Shown piece by piece: positions 1 through 11,500 of a stretch of 64,000 nt of DNA. This DNA is from Alphaproteobacteria bacterium. GTDB taxonomy: Bacteria > Pseudomonadota > Alphaproteobacteria > Micavibrionales > Micavibrionaceae. Positions within the stretch are counted from its first letter, which is position 1. Each line of letters starts with the position of its first letter. The notes below the pieces were generated by a model that saw nothing but the letters and a program-made list of their open reading frames with translations, had not been told where the DNA came from and searched no databases. The translations under genes and the position numbers were made by a program. The stretch covers positions 338,582 to 402,581 of the forward strand of contig NZDE01000011.1 in assembly GCA_002690045.1 (NCBI GenBank). The letters run 5' to 3'.

Positions 1-1
1 C

Positions 2-568
2 GCCGCAGCGACTTACCGCATCCATGAGCAAGGCTCACTCAATACAACAAACAACGTACTTGACCTTGCCATTTCAGGCGGCGGCTTCTTTGAGGTTGAA
101 CTACCCAGCGGTGACAGCGGTTACACACGCTCAGGCAGCTTCCAACTTAACGAAAACGGCGAGCTTGTGACCACACAGGGCTACCCGATCGCACCGGGCA
201 TCACAATCCCTTCTGACGCAATCTCTATTGATATTGCTGAAGACGGCGAAGTATTCATCCGCCAACCAAACAACCCGAACCTACAAAGCGTTGGGCAAAT
301 TACTTTGGTTGAATTTCCAAACCGCGGCGGCTTAGAAGCGACTGGCAACAACTTGTTCTTGGAAACACAAGCATCTGGCGCCCCCGTTACAGGCACAGCG
401 CAAACAGAACAGTTCGGCAGCATCATGCAAGGTTTTCTTGAAAACTCAAACGTTGACTCAGTATCAGAGATCACAAGCCTAATTACTGCGCAGCGTGCCT
501 ATGAAATGAACTCAAAAATCATCACAACATCTGATGAAATGATGAGCACAACCGCACAATTACGCTAA
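2..568 (+). CDS. flgG: FlgG, flagellar distal rod protein (5' truncated)
   Basis: The window opens inside this gene. The reading frame is open from base 2, so 188 C-terminal residues are visible of roughly 260 in the family. The visible part starts in the FlgG rod domain (TYRIHEQGSLNTTNNVLDLAI, GGGFFEVELPSG, YTRSGSFQLNENGELVT) and ends with the conserved flagellar rod/hook C-terminal helix, which contains ITAQRAYEMNSKIITTSDEM. FlgG builds the distal rod that crosses the periplasm between the inner-membrane ring and the hook. It is followed 50 bases later by flgA and then flgH, the usual alphaproteobacterial rod/ring operon order. The identity is recognised from these conserved segments. Confidence 0.96.
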   Translation, partial: AAATYRIHEQGSLNTTNNVLDLAISGGGFFEVELPSGDSGYTRSGSFQLNENGELVTTQGYPIAPGITIPSDAISIDIAEDGEVFIRQPNNPNLQSVGQITLVEFPNRGGLEATGNNLFLETQASGAPVTGTAQTEQFGSIMQGFLENSNVDSVSEITSLITAQRAYEMNSKIITTSDEMMSTTAQLR

Positions 569-618
569 TAAAAATAACAAAACACAATACGGCACAGATA
601 GGGAATAGGAGTAAGAAT

Positions 619-1617
619 ATGACAGAGACAGCAACGGTAAAAAATATTACATCACTTTTGAAAGACAGCCATTTTGAGCGCCTAATTATACAAGTTCTTA
701 TGGTTGCGATCATCAGCGTGTTCTTCCTTCTTTCCTCAGCCACACAGCAGGCACAGGCAGTTAGCCTTAAGCAAACCGCAACAATAACAGGCAATATGAT
801 TACGCTGGGCGATTTGTTTGACGACCTCCAAAGCGACTCAGAGCGCGTTTTGGGCCCTGCCCCACAGCCAGGCCAAAACATGGTATTGAACGCCCGCACA
901 TTAATGCGCGTCGCCCATGCATTTAATCTACCGTGGCGCCCAAAGACATCATATGACCAAATCACACTACGCCGTGACGCGACAATCATTGATGCTGAAC
1001 AAATCTCAAGAACACTCAAAGAAGAACTTAAAAACAGCGGCTTAAACAACAGCTTTAAAGTGAACTTTTATCAAGCTTACCCTAAAATCGTTCTGCCGGG
1101 TAATATGGCATCAAGCGTTGACGTGAAGTCGGTAAATATTGACCGCAACAATAATCGCTTTAGCGCCCTTCTGGTTGCACCAAACAAAGAAAACCCAATT
1201 CAAACACTCGAAGTATCAGGTGAGATCGTCAACACTCTAATGATTCCAGTTGTTAAAGACACACTACAAAGCGGTGATATTATTAGCAAAAAGTTTATTG
1301 ACTGGATTGAGATTGAAGAGCGCCAACTGAGTAGCGACACAATCACATCACTTGAAGATCTACACAATATGACGCCGCGCCGCGTATTATTTAGCGGCAA
1401 GCCAATCTCTAGCAAGGAAATTATTGCCCCCCGCCTTGTCGAACGCGGCAGTGATGTGACCATGGTTTATGAGAATGGTGGCATGAGCTTAACCGCGAAA
1501 GGCAAGGCTTTACAAGGCGGCAGCAAGGGTGAAAGCATTCGTGTCATGAATCTTGCAAGTTCACGTCCAGTAGACGCTGTAATCACCGCTGACCGCATCG
1601 TCACAATATATAACTAA
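619..1617 (+). CDS. flgA: FlgA, P-ring assembly chaperone
   Basis: Periplasmic chaperone that helps FlgI assemble into the flagellar P ring. The 332-residue product has a charged N-terminus of about 25 residues, a hydrophobic signal segment (residues about 24-45) and an AQA-type cleavage site. A SAF-like domain lies in the middle (DTLQSGDIISKKFIDWIEIEE), and the typical FlgA C-terminus follows (SLTAKGKALQGGSKGESIRV, then VDAVITADRIVTIYN). An AGGAG ribosome-binding site precedes the ATG. It sits between flgG and flgH in one operon. The N-terminus is longer than in many FlgA proteins, and an internal start nearer the signal segment is possible. The family assignment is secure. Confidence 0.93.
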   Translation: MTETATVKNITSLLKDSHFERLIIQVLMVAIISVFFLLSSATQQAQAVSLKQTATITGNMITLGDLFDDLQSDSERVLGPAPQPGQNMVLNARTLMRVAHAFNLPWRPKTSYDQITLRRDATIIDAEQISRTLKEELKNSGLNNSFKVNFYQAYPKIVLPGNMASSVDVKSVNIDRNNNRFSALLVAPNKENPIQTLEVSGEIVNTLMIPVVKDTLQSGDIISKKFIDWIEIEERQLSSDTITSLEDLHNMTPRRVLFSGKPISSKEIIAPRLVERGSDVTMVYENGGMSLTAKGKALQGGSKGESIRVMNLASSRPVDAVITADRIVTIYN

Positions 1618-1670
1618 TAACAAAAGTATAAAAATAAGAAACGTATAACGACAACAAAAAGGAACGGGTC

Positions 1671-2420
1671 ATGACAAAATTTATTTCACAAATTATATGT
1701 ATCGGCATAGCCACATTCGGCTTAAGTGCATGCAGCGCGGTTGATCGCCTTGCTAATATTGGTGAAGCGCCATCAATGACAAAAATCGAAAACCCAACGA
1801 CACAAAGCGGTTATGTGCCAGTTAGCCTCCCCATGCCGACACCACAGCCAGATGTCCGCCAAGCAAACTCATTATGGTCAGGCAACAAAACTGGTTTCTT
1901 TAAAGACCAGCGTGCTGGCCAAGTTGGTGATATTCTAACCGTGATGATTGAAATTGATGATGAAGCGGAAATGGATAACACAACATCACGCAGCCGCTCA
2001 AGCAGCGAAGATGCAGGCTTAAACGCCCTACTTGGCTACGAACAAAGCTTAAGCCGCATTCTTCCCGAGGCCGTAAACAACGAAAACCTTGTCGGTATGG
2101 GGGCAGACTCTACGCATGCAGGCACAGGCTCCATTGACCGCGAAGAAGAAATCACGGTAAAACTTGCCGCCCTTATTACGCAGGAGCTACCAAACGGAAA
2201 CTTAGTTATTCAAGGTCGTCAAGAAGTCCGCGTAAACTACGAAAAGCGTATTCTTGAACTTGCTGGCGTGATCCGCCGTGAAGATATCAATGTTGATAAC
2301 TCTATTACTTACGACAAGATTGCTGAAGCGCGTATCTCTTATGGCGGTAAAGGCCAAATCACAGACATGCAGCAGCCACGCTATGGCCAGCAAGTATTCG
2401 ACGTATTATTCCCATTCTAA
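1671..2420 (+). CDS. flgH: FlgH, flagellar L-ring lipoprotein
   Basis: Outer-membrane lipoprotein that forms the flagellar L ring around the rod. The 249-residue product begins with a lipoprotein signal peptide ending in the lipobox LSAC (Cys21). It then carries the FlgH core: SLWSGNKTGFFKDQRAGQVG, the segment ILTVMIEIDDEAEMDNTTS with its Ser/Arg-rich linker, and the C-terminal IQGRQEVRVNYEKRILELAG and ISYGGKGQITDMQQPRYGQQ. An AAGGAA ribosome-binding site precedes the ATG. It is the last gene of the flgG-flgA-flgH run and is followed by a strong intrinsic terminator. flgI, often next in such operons, is not here. Confidence 0.96.
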   Translation: MTKFISQIICIGIATFGLSACSAVDRLANIGEAPSMTKIENPTTQSGYVPVSLPMPTPQPDVRQANSLWSGNKTGFFKDQRAGQVGDILTVMIEIDDEAEMDNTTSRSRSSSEDAGLNALLGYEQSLSRILPEAVNNENLVGMGADSTHAGTGSIDREEEITVKLAALITQELPNGNLVIQGRQEVRVNYEKRILELAGVIRREDINVDNSITYDKIAEARISYGGKGQITDMQQPRYGQQVFDVLFPF

Positions 2421-2455
2421 ATTGAGCTAGTCTCGTTTCGACCCAACCCGCCTCC

Positions 2456-2491
2456 GCCTTCGTTCTGCTAGCGCAAACGAAGGCTTTTTTT
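2456..2491 (+). terminator. Intrinsic terminator after flgH
   Basis: Nine-base perfect stem GCCTTCGTT / AACGAAGGC (2456-2464 with 2476-2484) and an 11-base loop, followed directly by seven T residues. It ends the flagellar operon. Confidence 0.88.
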
Positions 2492-2529
2492 ATGCGCTGG
2501 CTCTGCGGCCAGACGAAGGACCCGATAAC

Positions 2530-2570
2530 AAAAAGCAGCGTAACAAGATTTCCCTCGCTACGCTGCTTTT
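2530..2570 (-). terminator. Intrinsic terminator after the giant exoprotein gene
   Basis: Inverted repeat AAAAGCAGCGTA / TACGCTGCTTTT with a 16-base loop. Read on the minus strand, the stem ends in a run of T residues, 25 bases beyond the stop codon at 2596. Flanking A and T runs on both sides could also let it work on the plus strand. Confidence 0.8.
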
Positions 2571-2595
2571 AAGAATATCTATGTTTTATGTTGGC

Positions 2596-5500
2596 TTAGA
2601 TACCACAACCTACGGCGCTATCTAACGCAAGCTCATCTAGGCTTGAGCCAAAGCTATATGTGATGGCCGCACCTGTTTCAGCCGACGATAATGCCGCGCC
2701 CTGACAGCTTGTTTCTTCAGCGCCACCTGCAGCAGATTCAATCGCGTTCAATTGAGCCGCCAAGTCAGCCTCACCGCCTTCACCGCCAGCTGCAGGTGCA
2801 ATCTGGCTAAGGAATTCAGGATCAAATCCTGTCGGCAAGCTTACGCGCGGCAAACCAAGGATTGTCAAACGAACATTAAAGGCATCAGGATCAAAACCGT
2901 CAATGTTACGGAAGATGTCTTCCTGATTGATACCCGGCACGAAACCAAAGAAGAACAAACCTAATGATGCTTCATCAGTGAAGTGATAGAATTTGTCTTC
3001 TAGGAAGTTAAACTGGTCAAGCGTCAACACGCCGCCTGTAGAAGCTGGTGTAATGAAGCCTTCACCTGGTACGAAATATGTACTGTTCAATGCATTCAAT
3101 ACCGTTGGCGTGCCCGGTGCAAAGAATGCGCCGTTATCAAGCTCAACAAAGTAATCGCTCTGACCATTAAACAACTGCGTGCCGATCGTATTATCAACAA
3201 GGCTCATATCCGCAAAACCTGTTGTTGGGAAGTCTTGTGCAAAATATGACCATGCGCCGAAGGCATTATCGCCGACAAGGGCAAGCTGTTCAAAGTCATA
3301 TGGCGCGAAGTGCATGCCCACGCGGCCACCGATGAACCCGTTACCCAAACCTGTCAGGTCAACTTCACCGCTTTCGAAGCTAGCGCCTGTATCGTTGTCG
3401 AAGAACAAGTTATCACTCACGACAACCTGACCATTGAACGGACCAGATGCATAGTAACCATTAAAGGCTGCGCCTGTAATTTCGTTACCAGCAATTTCTG
3501 CGCGGTTTAGGTTTGTTGTTTCAACGCCGTCACCACCAACTGTGGTGATAACATTGTTAGAAACAACAGCGTTAAATTCTGGCGCATCACCAAATGGTAA
3601 TGGCTTACGGCTAACTTGCTGAATACCTTCTAGCGTATCGCCACCATCAACAATCTCTGGGAAGTAGCCATTATAACCTGTGATGTTGATGCCGTCGTCA
3701 CCGATGTTCGACAATGTATTACCATCAACAAGCACTTCGTTTGCGCCATCAATTTCAATACCATCACCTAAGACGTTCGTGATTGTGTTACCACTAACAT
3801 CCGCGCTGTTGCTTTGACCGAAGATATACGCATAAGGGTCAAACGCACCGCTTGATGTGATTGAAATTGCATCCGCACCAAAGATACGTGCGCCAGACGC
3901 TGTACCAACGTTAGAGATCACGTTATCCGTTACAGATGTATTACCGCTAAACAAGACCTGAATACCGTCATCACCTGTTGTATCAATTGTGTTACCAACA
4001 ATCTCAACCGAGTCAACTGGCGTAAGTGCTGATGGGCCATCAATAAAGATTGCTGGACCATAGAAACCACCATTTACATCACGCACGTGAATTGCATCCG
4101 CGCCGAAGAAATCTCCGCGGTCTTTGGTTACGCCCACATTTGTGATTGTATTGCTTTCGATGCGTGTACGCCCAGCGCCCGCAACTTCAATACCGTCATC
4201 ACCAGTGATTTCAATTGTGTTGTCTGCGATATATACAGCATAGCCAAATGGGTTGCCATAAACGTCGCTTACATTGATACCATCTGTACGTGAACGTTTA
4301 ACATCGTTGCCTGTAATGTTTGTTTGGTACGCACCGTAAACTTCGATACCGTTATCACCTGAGCGGCGAACAATGTTGTCAGCGATTGTTGCAGAGAATG
4401 CACCATCAACTTCAATACCTTCATCACCGCTACGGCGTACTGTATTTTCAGCCACATTTACGCTGTTATAAACGTCATATACTGTAATACCGTCTGCGCC
4501 GCTATCCTTAACAAGGTTACCTGCGACATTCACGTTATATGCATCATAAACTGTGATGCCGTTATCGTCTGAATCTGTGACATTGTTATCAATGATACGG
4601 ACATCTGCGACACTATCTACGTCAATGCCATCATCGCCTGATGTTGTAATAACATTGCCTTTAATGCGTGCTGCATCTGATCTTGCGACATCAACACCAT
4701 CATCACCTGATAGAGACACGTTGTTGCCAATGATACGTGCAACGTCAACTTCTTCAACCAAGATGCCATCTTCTTCAGATTCACTGATTGTGTTCCATTT
4801 AACATTTGCTGCGCCATCAACATCAATCACATAAACGCCGTTTTCGCCGCTATCGTAAATTGTGTTGTATTTAACGCGGACATTTTCTGCATTTTCAACA
4901 TAGATGCCATTATCACCTGAGCTACTGATATCGTTACGATTTACGCGAACAAGGTCTGTGCCGTAAACATCAACGCCACTGTCATCACTATTGGTAATGA
5001 CGTTACGGTTGATACGTGCAAAATCACCACCTGTCACTTCAACGCCGTTACCATCGCTATTCTTGATAATGTTATCGCGCACGAACAATACGCCAACGTC
5101 TTCTGCATCAACGCCATCATCACCTGAACGACGAATGCGGTTGTTTTCAACTGTTGCGAAGTTGATGTCATCTAGATCAACACCATCATCGCCTGAACGT
5201 TTCACGCGGTTATCACCAACATAAGCAAATACTGCGTCTGAAAGCTCAATACCGTTATCGCCAGCATCTTCAACTGTGTTGTCAACAACGCTCACCGCGA
5301 AGCTGTCATCTACATCAATACCATCCGAGTCAACATCGCTGATTGTGTTCCCAACAAGCGTTGCGAAAGTTACATCATCAAGTTCGATACCATCAGAGTC
5401 TGCACCTGCGATTGTGTTACCACCTAAGAATGCTGAAAAGATGTCATCGCCATCGATGCCTTCTTGGCCAGATGCATATATTTCGTTGTTCGTTGCAACA

Positions 5501-8500
5501 ACAATATTAATGTCTGAAAGTTCCATACCGCTGCTATCAGAATCTGTCACAACGTTGCCGTTAATGTAAACATTGCGGCTATCCGCTACATCAATACCAT
5601 CATCACCTGAATTTGATACTGTGTTGTCAGTGATTTGAACATTCCAACCAAAGCCACGGCGTGATGTTACGTCATCAACATCAATGCCATCATCACCTGC
5701 GTTTACAACTTTGTTTTCGGCAATCTTAACCCACGATGAGTCAGATACTTTAATGCCGTTATCATCTGTGCTTTTCACTTTGTTGTCGATGATGTCCGCA
5801 GTGTTTGCGCCGCTCACGTCGACACCTTCGTCGCCTGAACGCTTAACTTTGTTTCCTGTGATATCGACATCAGAGATGCTACGCACAGCGATACCATCAA
5901 CACCAGAGCGTGCTACTTCGTTGTCAGAGATAACAACTGCATTGCCAGTTTGTGCAATAATGCCGTTTTCATCTGAATAGTTTACATCATTACCTGTAAT
6001 GCTTGTGAAGGCGTTATATTGCGCATCAATACCGTTGCCGCCAGAGCTGACAACTGTGTTTTCAGAAACTATTGCACCAAGTGATTGTGCAACGCGAATA
6101 CCGTTATCATCACTATCCTCAACCGTATTCTCGCTAATCGTTACACTGTAAGCGCCTGTAACATCAATACCGTCATCACCCGCGATAGAAACGATGTTAT
6201 CCGACACATCAACGTTTACATAGCCACTGGTGTTGATACCATCACCTGCGGTAAGGGCAACCATATTATCACTAATAACCACGTCATCAGAGAAGTTACC
6301 ATGAACGTATATGCCGTTACCGCCAAAACTATCCCACTCAATAGATGATGGCTCTGGAAGAAGGTCAAAAACAAGTTCCGCGAGGTCTTCATCGCCTAGT
6401 AATGCGTCTTCCGCTGGGATCAAAACATCATCAATTAAGTCTAGACCTGAGAAATATGCAGATAAATCAGCAAAATCATATGATGTCCAGTCAATACCTG
6501 TGGCAAAGACATTGTTATTTGTCACAGTTGTTGCGCCACTGTCGTCAACTTCAACGCCATCGCCGCCGACTGCTGCTATTGTGTTTTCATCGACAAGAAC
6601 GTCACCTGCATTTTCTACATGGATGCCATCGCCATCAGCCCATGGGAAAGCGATAAGATCTGTATCAATCTTCGGTGTGCGAACACTGTAATCACCATCA
6701 AACAATGCACCCAAGCCTTCACTTGATAATGTATCAACCCAGTCATAAAGACCAAAACCAACATAAGAAATTGAGTTGTTTGTGATGTTCACATAAGCAC
6801 CACCATCAATATAGATGCCGTTTTCGCCTGCGATAGCGACTTCGTTACCGTCGATATTTACTGTATCCGCACCATTTGTGCTTGAGATACCGTTACCGCC
6901 AACAAGAAGAACTTTGTTATCGCTAACTGTTGTTGTGCCAGTTGCACCATCAAGCGCGATACCATCGCCATATGATAAGCCAACAAGGTTGCCTGTGATT
7001 GTGCTGTTCAAACCGCCCTCAACGCGGATTGCATCAGCAAGGACAAGGCCTGCGATGTTATCAGCAACGTTTAGGCCTGTTGTGTTTTCAGCGAAGATGC
7101 CATTGCCTGCGCCCAGCGCCACAATGTTTTCTTCGACTGTGTTATCTGTGCCGCCTGAAATAGCAATGCCATTCGCGCCAGAGAAGATCACCAAGTTTTC
7201 TTCTACTCTTACATCATCAGAGCCGGATACCGCAATGCCGTTTAGCGTGCTGTCAAAGACTTCGTTATTTTTAACAAGCGTGCCGTTTGAACCACTGACA
7301 TCAATACCATTCGCGCCTGCGCCTGTCACAGTGTTACCTGTAATCACCGATGATGGGCTTGGGTTGATGCTAATACCGTTTGATGCTGTACCTGATACCG
7401 TATTGTTTTTAATATCTGCATTTGCAGAATTGTTCACATCGACACCTTCGCCGCCAGTTTGTGATACGTTGTTACCAATCACATCAACATCTGCTGAATT
7501 GCTAACTTCGATACCGTCATTGCCAGTGTTAGATACTGTGTTGTTGTTAACGCGGATTGCATTTGCAGCGACTGCAATACCTTTGCCATTCATATCATCA
7601 GCGGTGTTGTTAATGATGATTGCATTATCAGCGCCGCCATACACACGAACACCGTTTTGCGCTTCGTATAGGCTGTTATATTGAATTGTCACGTTATCGC
7701 TGTTGCTGCGAACTGTTATTGCGTTATCGCCTGCACCGTTCACTGTGTTGCGTGAAATAGTCGCATCATCAGAACCGTTTTCAAGATCGATACCGTCATC
7801 ACCTGCTGCAGTGATAATGTTGTTTAGAATGCGTGCTGCATCTGAGTTATCAAGATTAATCGCATCACCTATGCCATTGCTGCCTGCGCCTGTTTGGCTA
7901 GAGAAGCTGTTGCCTGTGATCAAGATACGATCACTGTTTTCAACACGCAGACCTGTTTGGCCGCCAGTTACCGTATTGTTTGAGCCAACAGTAACATCAT
8001 CACTATCAGTAACGCTAATGCCGTTTGTCGTCGCATCCGTGATTACGTTGCCGTAAATATTTGCACCGTTAGAGCTATTTAGATCAATGCCCTCGCCTGC
8101 TGTGCCAGTGATTGTGTTATTGTTAATTTTTACATCAGCGGAGTTTGATACGTCAATTGCATCACCGTTGATATTTGTTAGAGTATTTTGGCTAACGCGC
8201 TCAGCATCCGCACCAATCACAACACCGTTTTGACGGGTATTTTCAATTGTATTGCGCGCAACGATAATGTTCGCTGAGTTACCAGAAACGGTTACGCCAT
8301 TTTTCGCGTTATCAATACTGTTGTTTTGAACATCTGCATTGTCGCTGTTACCGCGAACAACAATACCGTTACCAGAAATATCTGTTAGTGTATTACCTTT
8401 GATGTCTGCATTATGACTTGTGCTTTCAAGCTCAATGCCGTCATGGCTTGTATCTGAAATTGTGTTGTTCATGATACGAACGAAATCAGAGCCAACAACA

Positions 8501-11500
8501 TTAACGCCATCGCCGTATCCGCCTGGGCCAACGCCTGACTGACCAGAAATTGTGTTACCAATTACATCAGCGTAATCACTGTCAGCAAGGCGAACACCTG
8601 TTTTACCGCCCGTTATAGTGTTGCCGCCTGTAATATCTATATAGCCACTGTTCGTAACAACGATGCCGTTATTTTCTGCATCAGTGATTGTATTTCCGCT
8701 TACGCCCACATAATCGCTACCGCTTACTGCGATACCGTTATCACCTGCACTATTCACCGTGTTAGACTTAACAGTTGAATAGTCTGCATTAGTTACAACG
8801 ATAGCATCGCTACGGCTGTTTATAATAGTGTTTGATGACACTGTATGCACACTGCCGCCATTAACTTCAACACCATTTGTACCGCCAGTTACCGTGTTGT
8901 TCTGCACAAGTGCTGATGTTGAACCATCGGTTACTTTGATACCTTCATTACGTGTGCCTGTGATAGTGTTTCTTGTAACGACAACACTTTCAGTGTTTTT
9001 CGCATGAACACCAATTGCAGAACCGCCTGAGATGTCGTTACGGTCAACACGTATTGCACCCGAAGTAATGTGCAAGTCAATTGAATCACCAGTAGCTTTA
9101 CCAATTTCGTTTTGGCTAATAACTAAGCCATCGACGTTGTTACGTGCATGTATGCCATCATCACCGCTATTGTTGATGACGTTGCGCTGTACCAGAACAT
9201 CCTGCGCGTTATCAAGGAAAACGCCATCATCATCATAGCCCGTATTGTCCTTAATATCCGTGATAATATTATTTGCGATCAAGAAGTTACTAACATTTTC
9301 AAGGCGAACGCCTTTTGTGCCGCCTGTGATTGAGAAGCCACGCACTTCACCATCGCTCGCGTTTTTAAATATTACGCTACCGTAAATAGTGCTTTCATCG
9401 CCTGTGCGACCGCGTGCATCTGTACCGCTACGCGCACCGCGCAAATCGATATTTTTGCCGTCAACTAATACATCTTCGTAATAATCGCCTTTTGCAACAT
9501 TAACCGTTGAAGACGCCGAAGACAAATCAACCGCATCCTGAATTTCAGCCGCGTCATCTTTAATGTTAACCAATGTCGCATTACCAGACACAGCACCTGT
9601 TGTGTTTAGGTCTTCCCAAAGGTTAATTGTCGTACCACCTAAGAAGATATCACCATCAACTGCGCTTACATATGAACCATCTTTTACGTCAATGCGTTGT
9701 TCACTTGTAATATTAATCGAGCCGCCTGTTGTTGATACTGGGGCGTTAATTTGTAAGAAGTTTTTAGAATACAGATCCAAACCGCCATCATGCCAGCCTG
9801 CTGTCCCTGTCGCGATACCATCAATGATGTCAATCTCGTTAAGTACTGAGTCTAGGTCGAATGTTGTAAGGACTGTGCCGCTAACGCGCTGCACATCTAC
9901 TTTACTACCAACATCCTGACGGACGCTTGATGCATCAAATGTAAGGCTACGTGCAAGAACCTCTGAACCGTTCCAGAACTGTACCGCGCTTGCGCCGATA
10001 GTCACCGCGCCGTTACCTGCATCAATATCACCATGCACAATAACGCGTGATGTACTGTTCAAATCAACAGCGCCGTTTGACGTTTGGATTTCACCTGAAT
10101 TTGTAAGTTTGATTTCTTCACTCCAGATTGTGCCTTCATGGCCGAAACGTACTGCGCCGCGGTCAGAGTCGATCAAACCTGTAATAAGAAGTGAACCTGA
10201 ATTGTCGTATACTTCAAGGCCGCCTGTGCTGCTGCCTAGACCTGTTGCGAAATCACCGATTTCATCAAAACTGTTAAGGTCAGAATATAGTGAAACCTTT
10301 TTCTGCACTGAACCTGTAAGCAGGCGCGCAGCCACTTCACTTAAAGATTCCTGCGCCACAGAATTAGCTGTGAAGTCAATTTCATCAGCCATGACAACAG
10401 AACCGTCAAAGAATTTAACATCACCGCCATCAAAGTAAATATCACCAGATGCTGCTGATAAAACACTGTAAACGCGTGTGCTGCCTGTGCCTGTAAGGGT
10501 AATGTCAGCGCCGTTTGTTTCAATTGAACCGTTTAATGTGATATTACGGCCTGCATCAACATTAACTTCTGTTGTGCCTGTGCCGCCAATCCCAGCGCCG
10601 CTTTCAACGATAATATCACGAAGAGCTTCAAAAGATAGCGTTGCGCTGCCACCATTATTGTTAATCATGCTACCAATACGAATATCGCCATGGTCATGAC
10701 CGCTACCTGTTGGCACATCACCTGTTTGAATAAGGATACTTGTACCTTCACTAAGTGATGTCGAAAGCACGCCTGCGTTAATGTAAGAATAATTACCAAG
10801 ATACGCTGTATCTGCAATTAAGATGCTTAATGGATCAATTGTCCAAAGTGATGCCGAAACGGCTGTTGTGTCTTCAACATTAAGTGTCGCACCAGATGTT
10901 TCAATTGTGCCGTCAACGCCTTTTGCACGTAGGCGACCAGCCAAATCTAAACGACGATCCGCAACAATTTTAATGTCGCCGGCTTGTGTATCATCATCAC
11001 CATTTGCCCATACGCGGCCATCTTCTGTAATTTCGATATCCTGACCGGTGATTTCAACTGAACCGCCCGTGCCGCCATTACCTTTTTTCGTACGTGATGC
11101 TTTTAATGTGCCATCAACCGTCACTTTACCTGCACTGCCGCCGCCAAGAATGATCTTACCGCCGCTTTCAGTTGCTGTGCTCGCCGTAACGATACCGCCC
11201 ATATTAATGACGCTATCAACAACGCCACGCGCTGCGTTTGCTTTGATTTCAACTTGAGCAGCTGTGATAGCCCCCGTGTTGTCTAACAACGCTTCTGCAA
11301 TTTGATCTTCTAGCGCAATCTCAACTAGACTATCGCCATAAAAATCTAAAGTAACTTTATCACCAGCAGCGAAAGCAACTTTACCAACATTTGCTTTAAT
11401 TACACCATGATTAGAAACTTGTGGCGAAACGAATGCAGCGATACCCGCGTCTGCGACAGTGATTGTGCCATAATTCACAATTTGAGCATCAGTAAAGTTA

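Noticed and set aside
4300-9300. Periodic repeats resembling a CRISPR array or satellite
   Set aside because: The period is about 66-72 bases, units are degenerate, there are no spacers, and the repeats are in frame within a protein of beta-helix coils.
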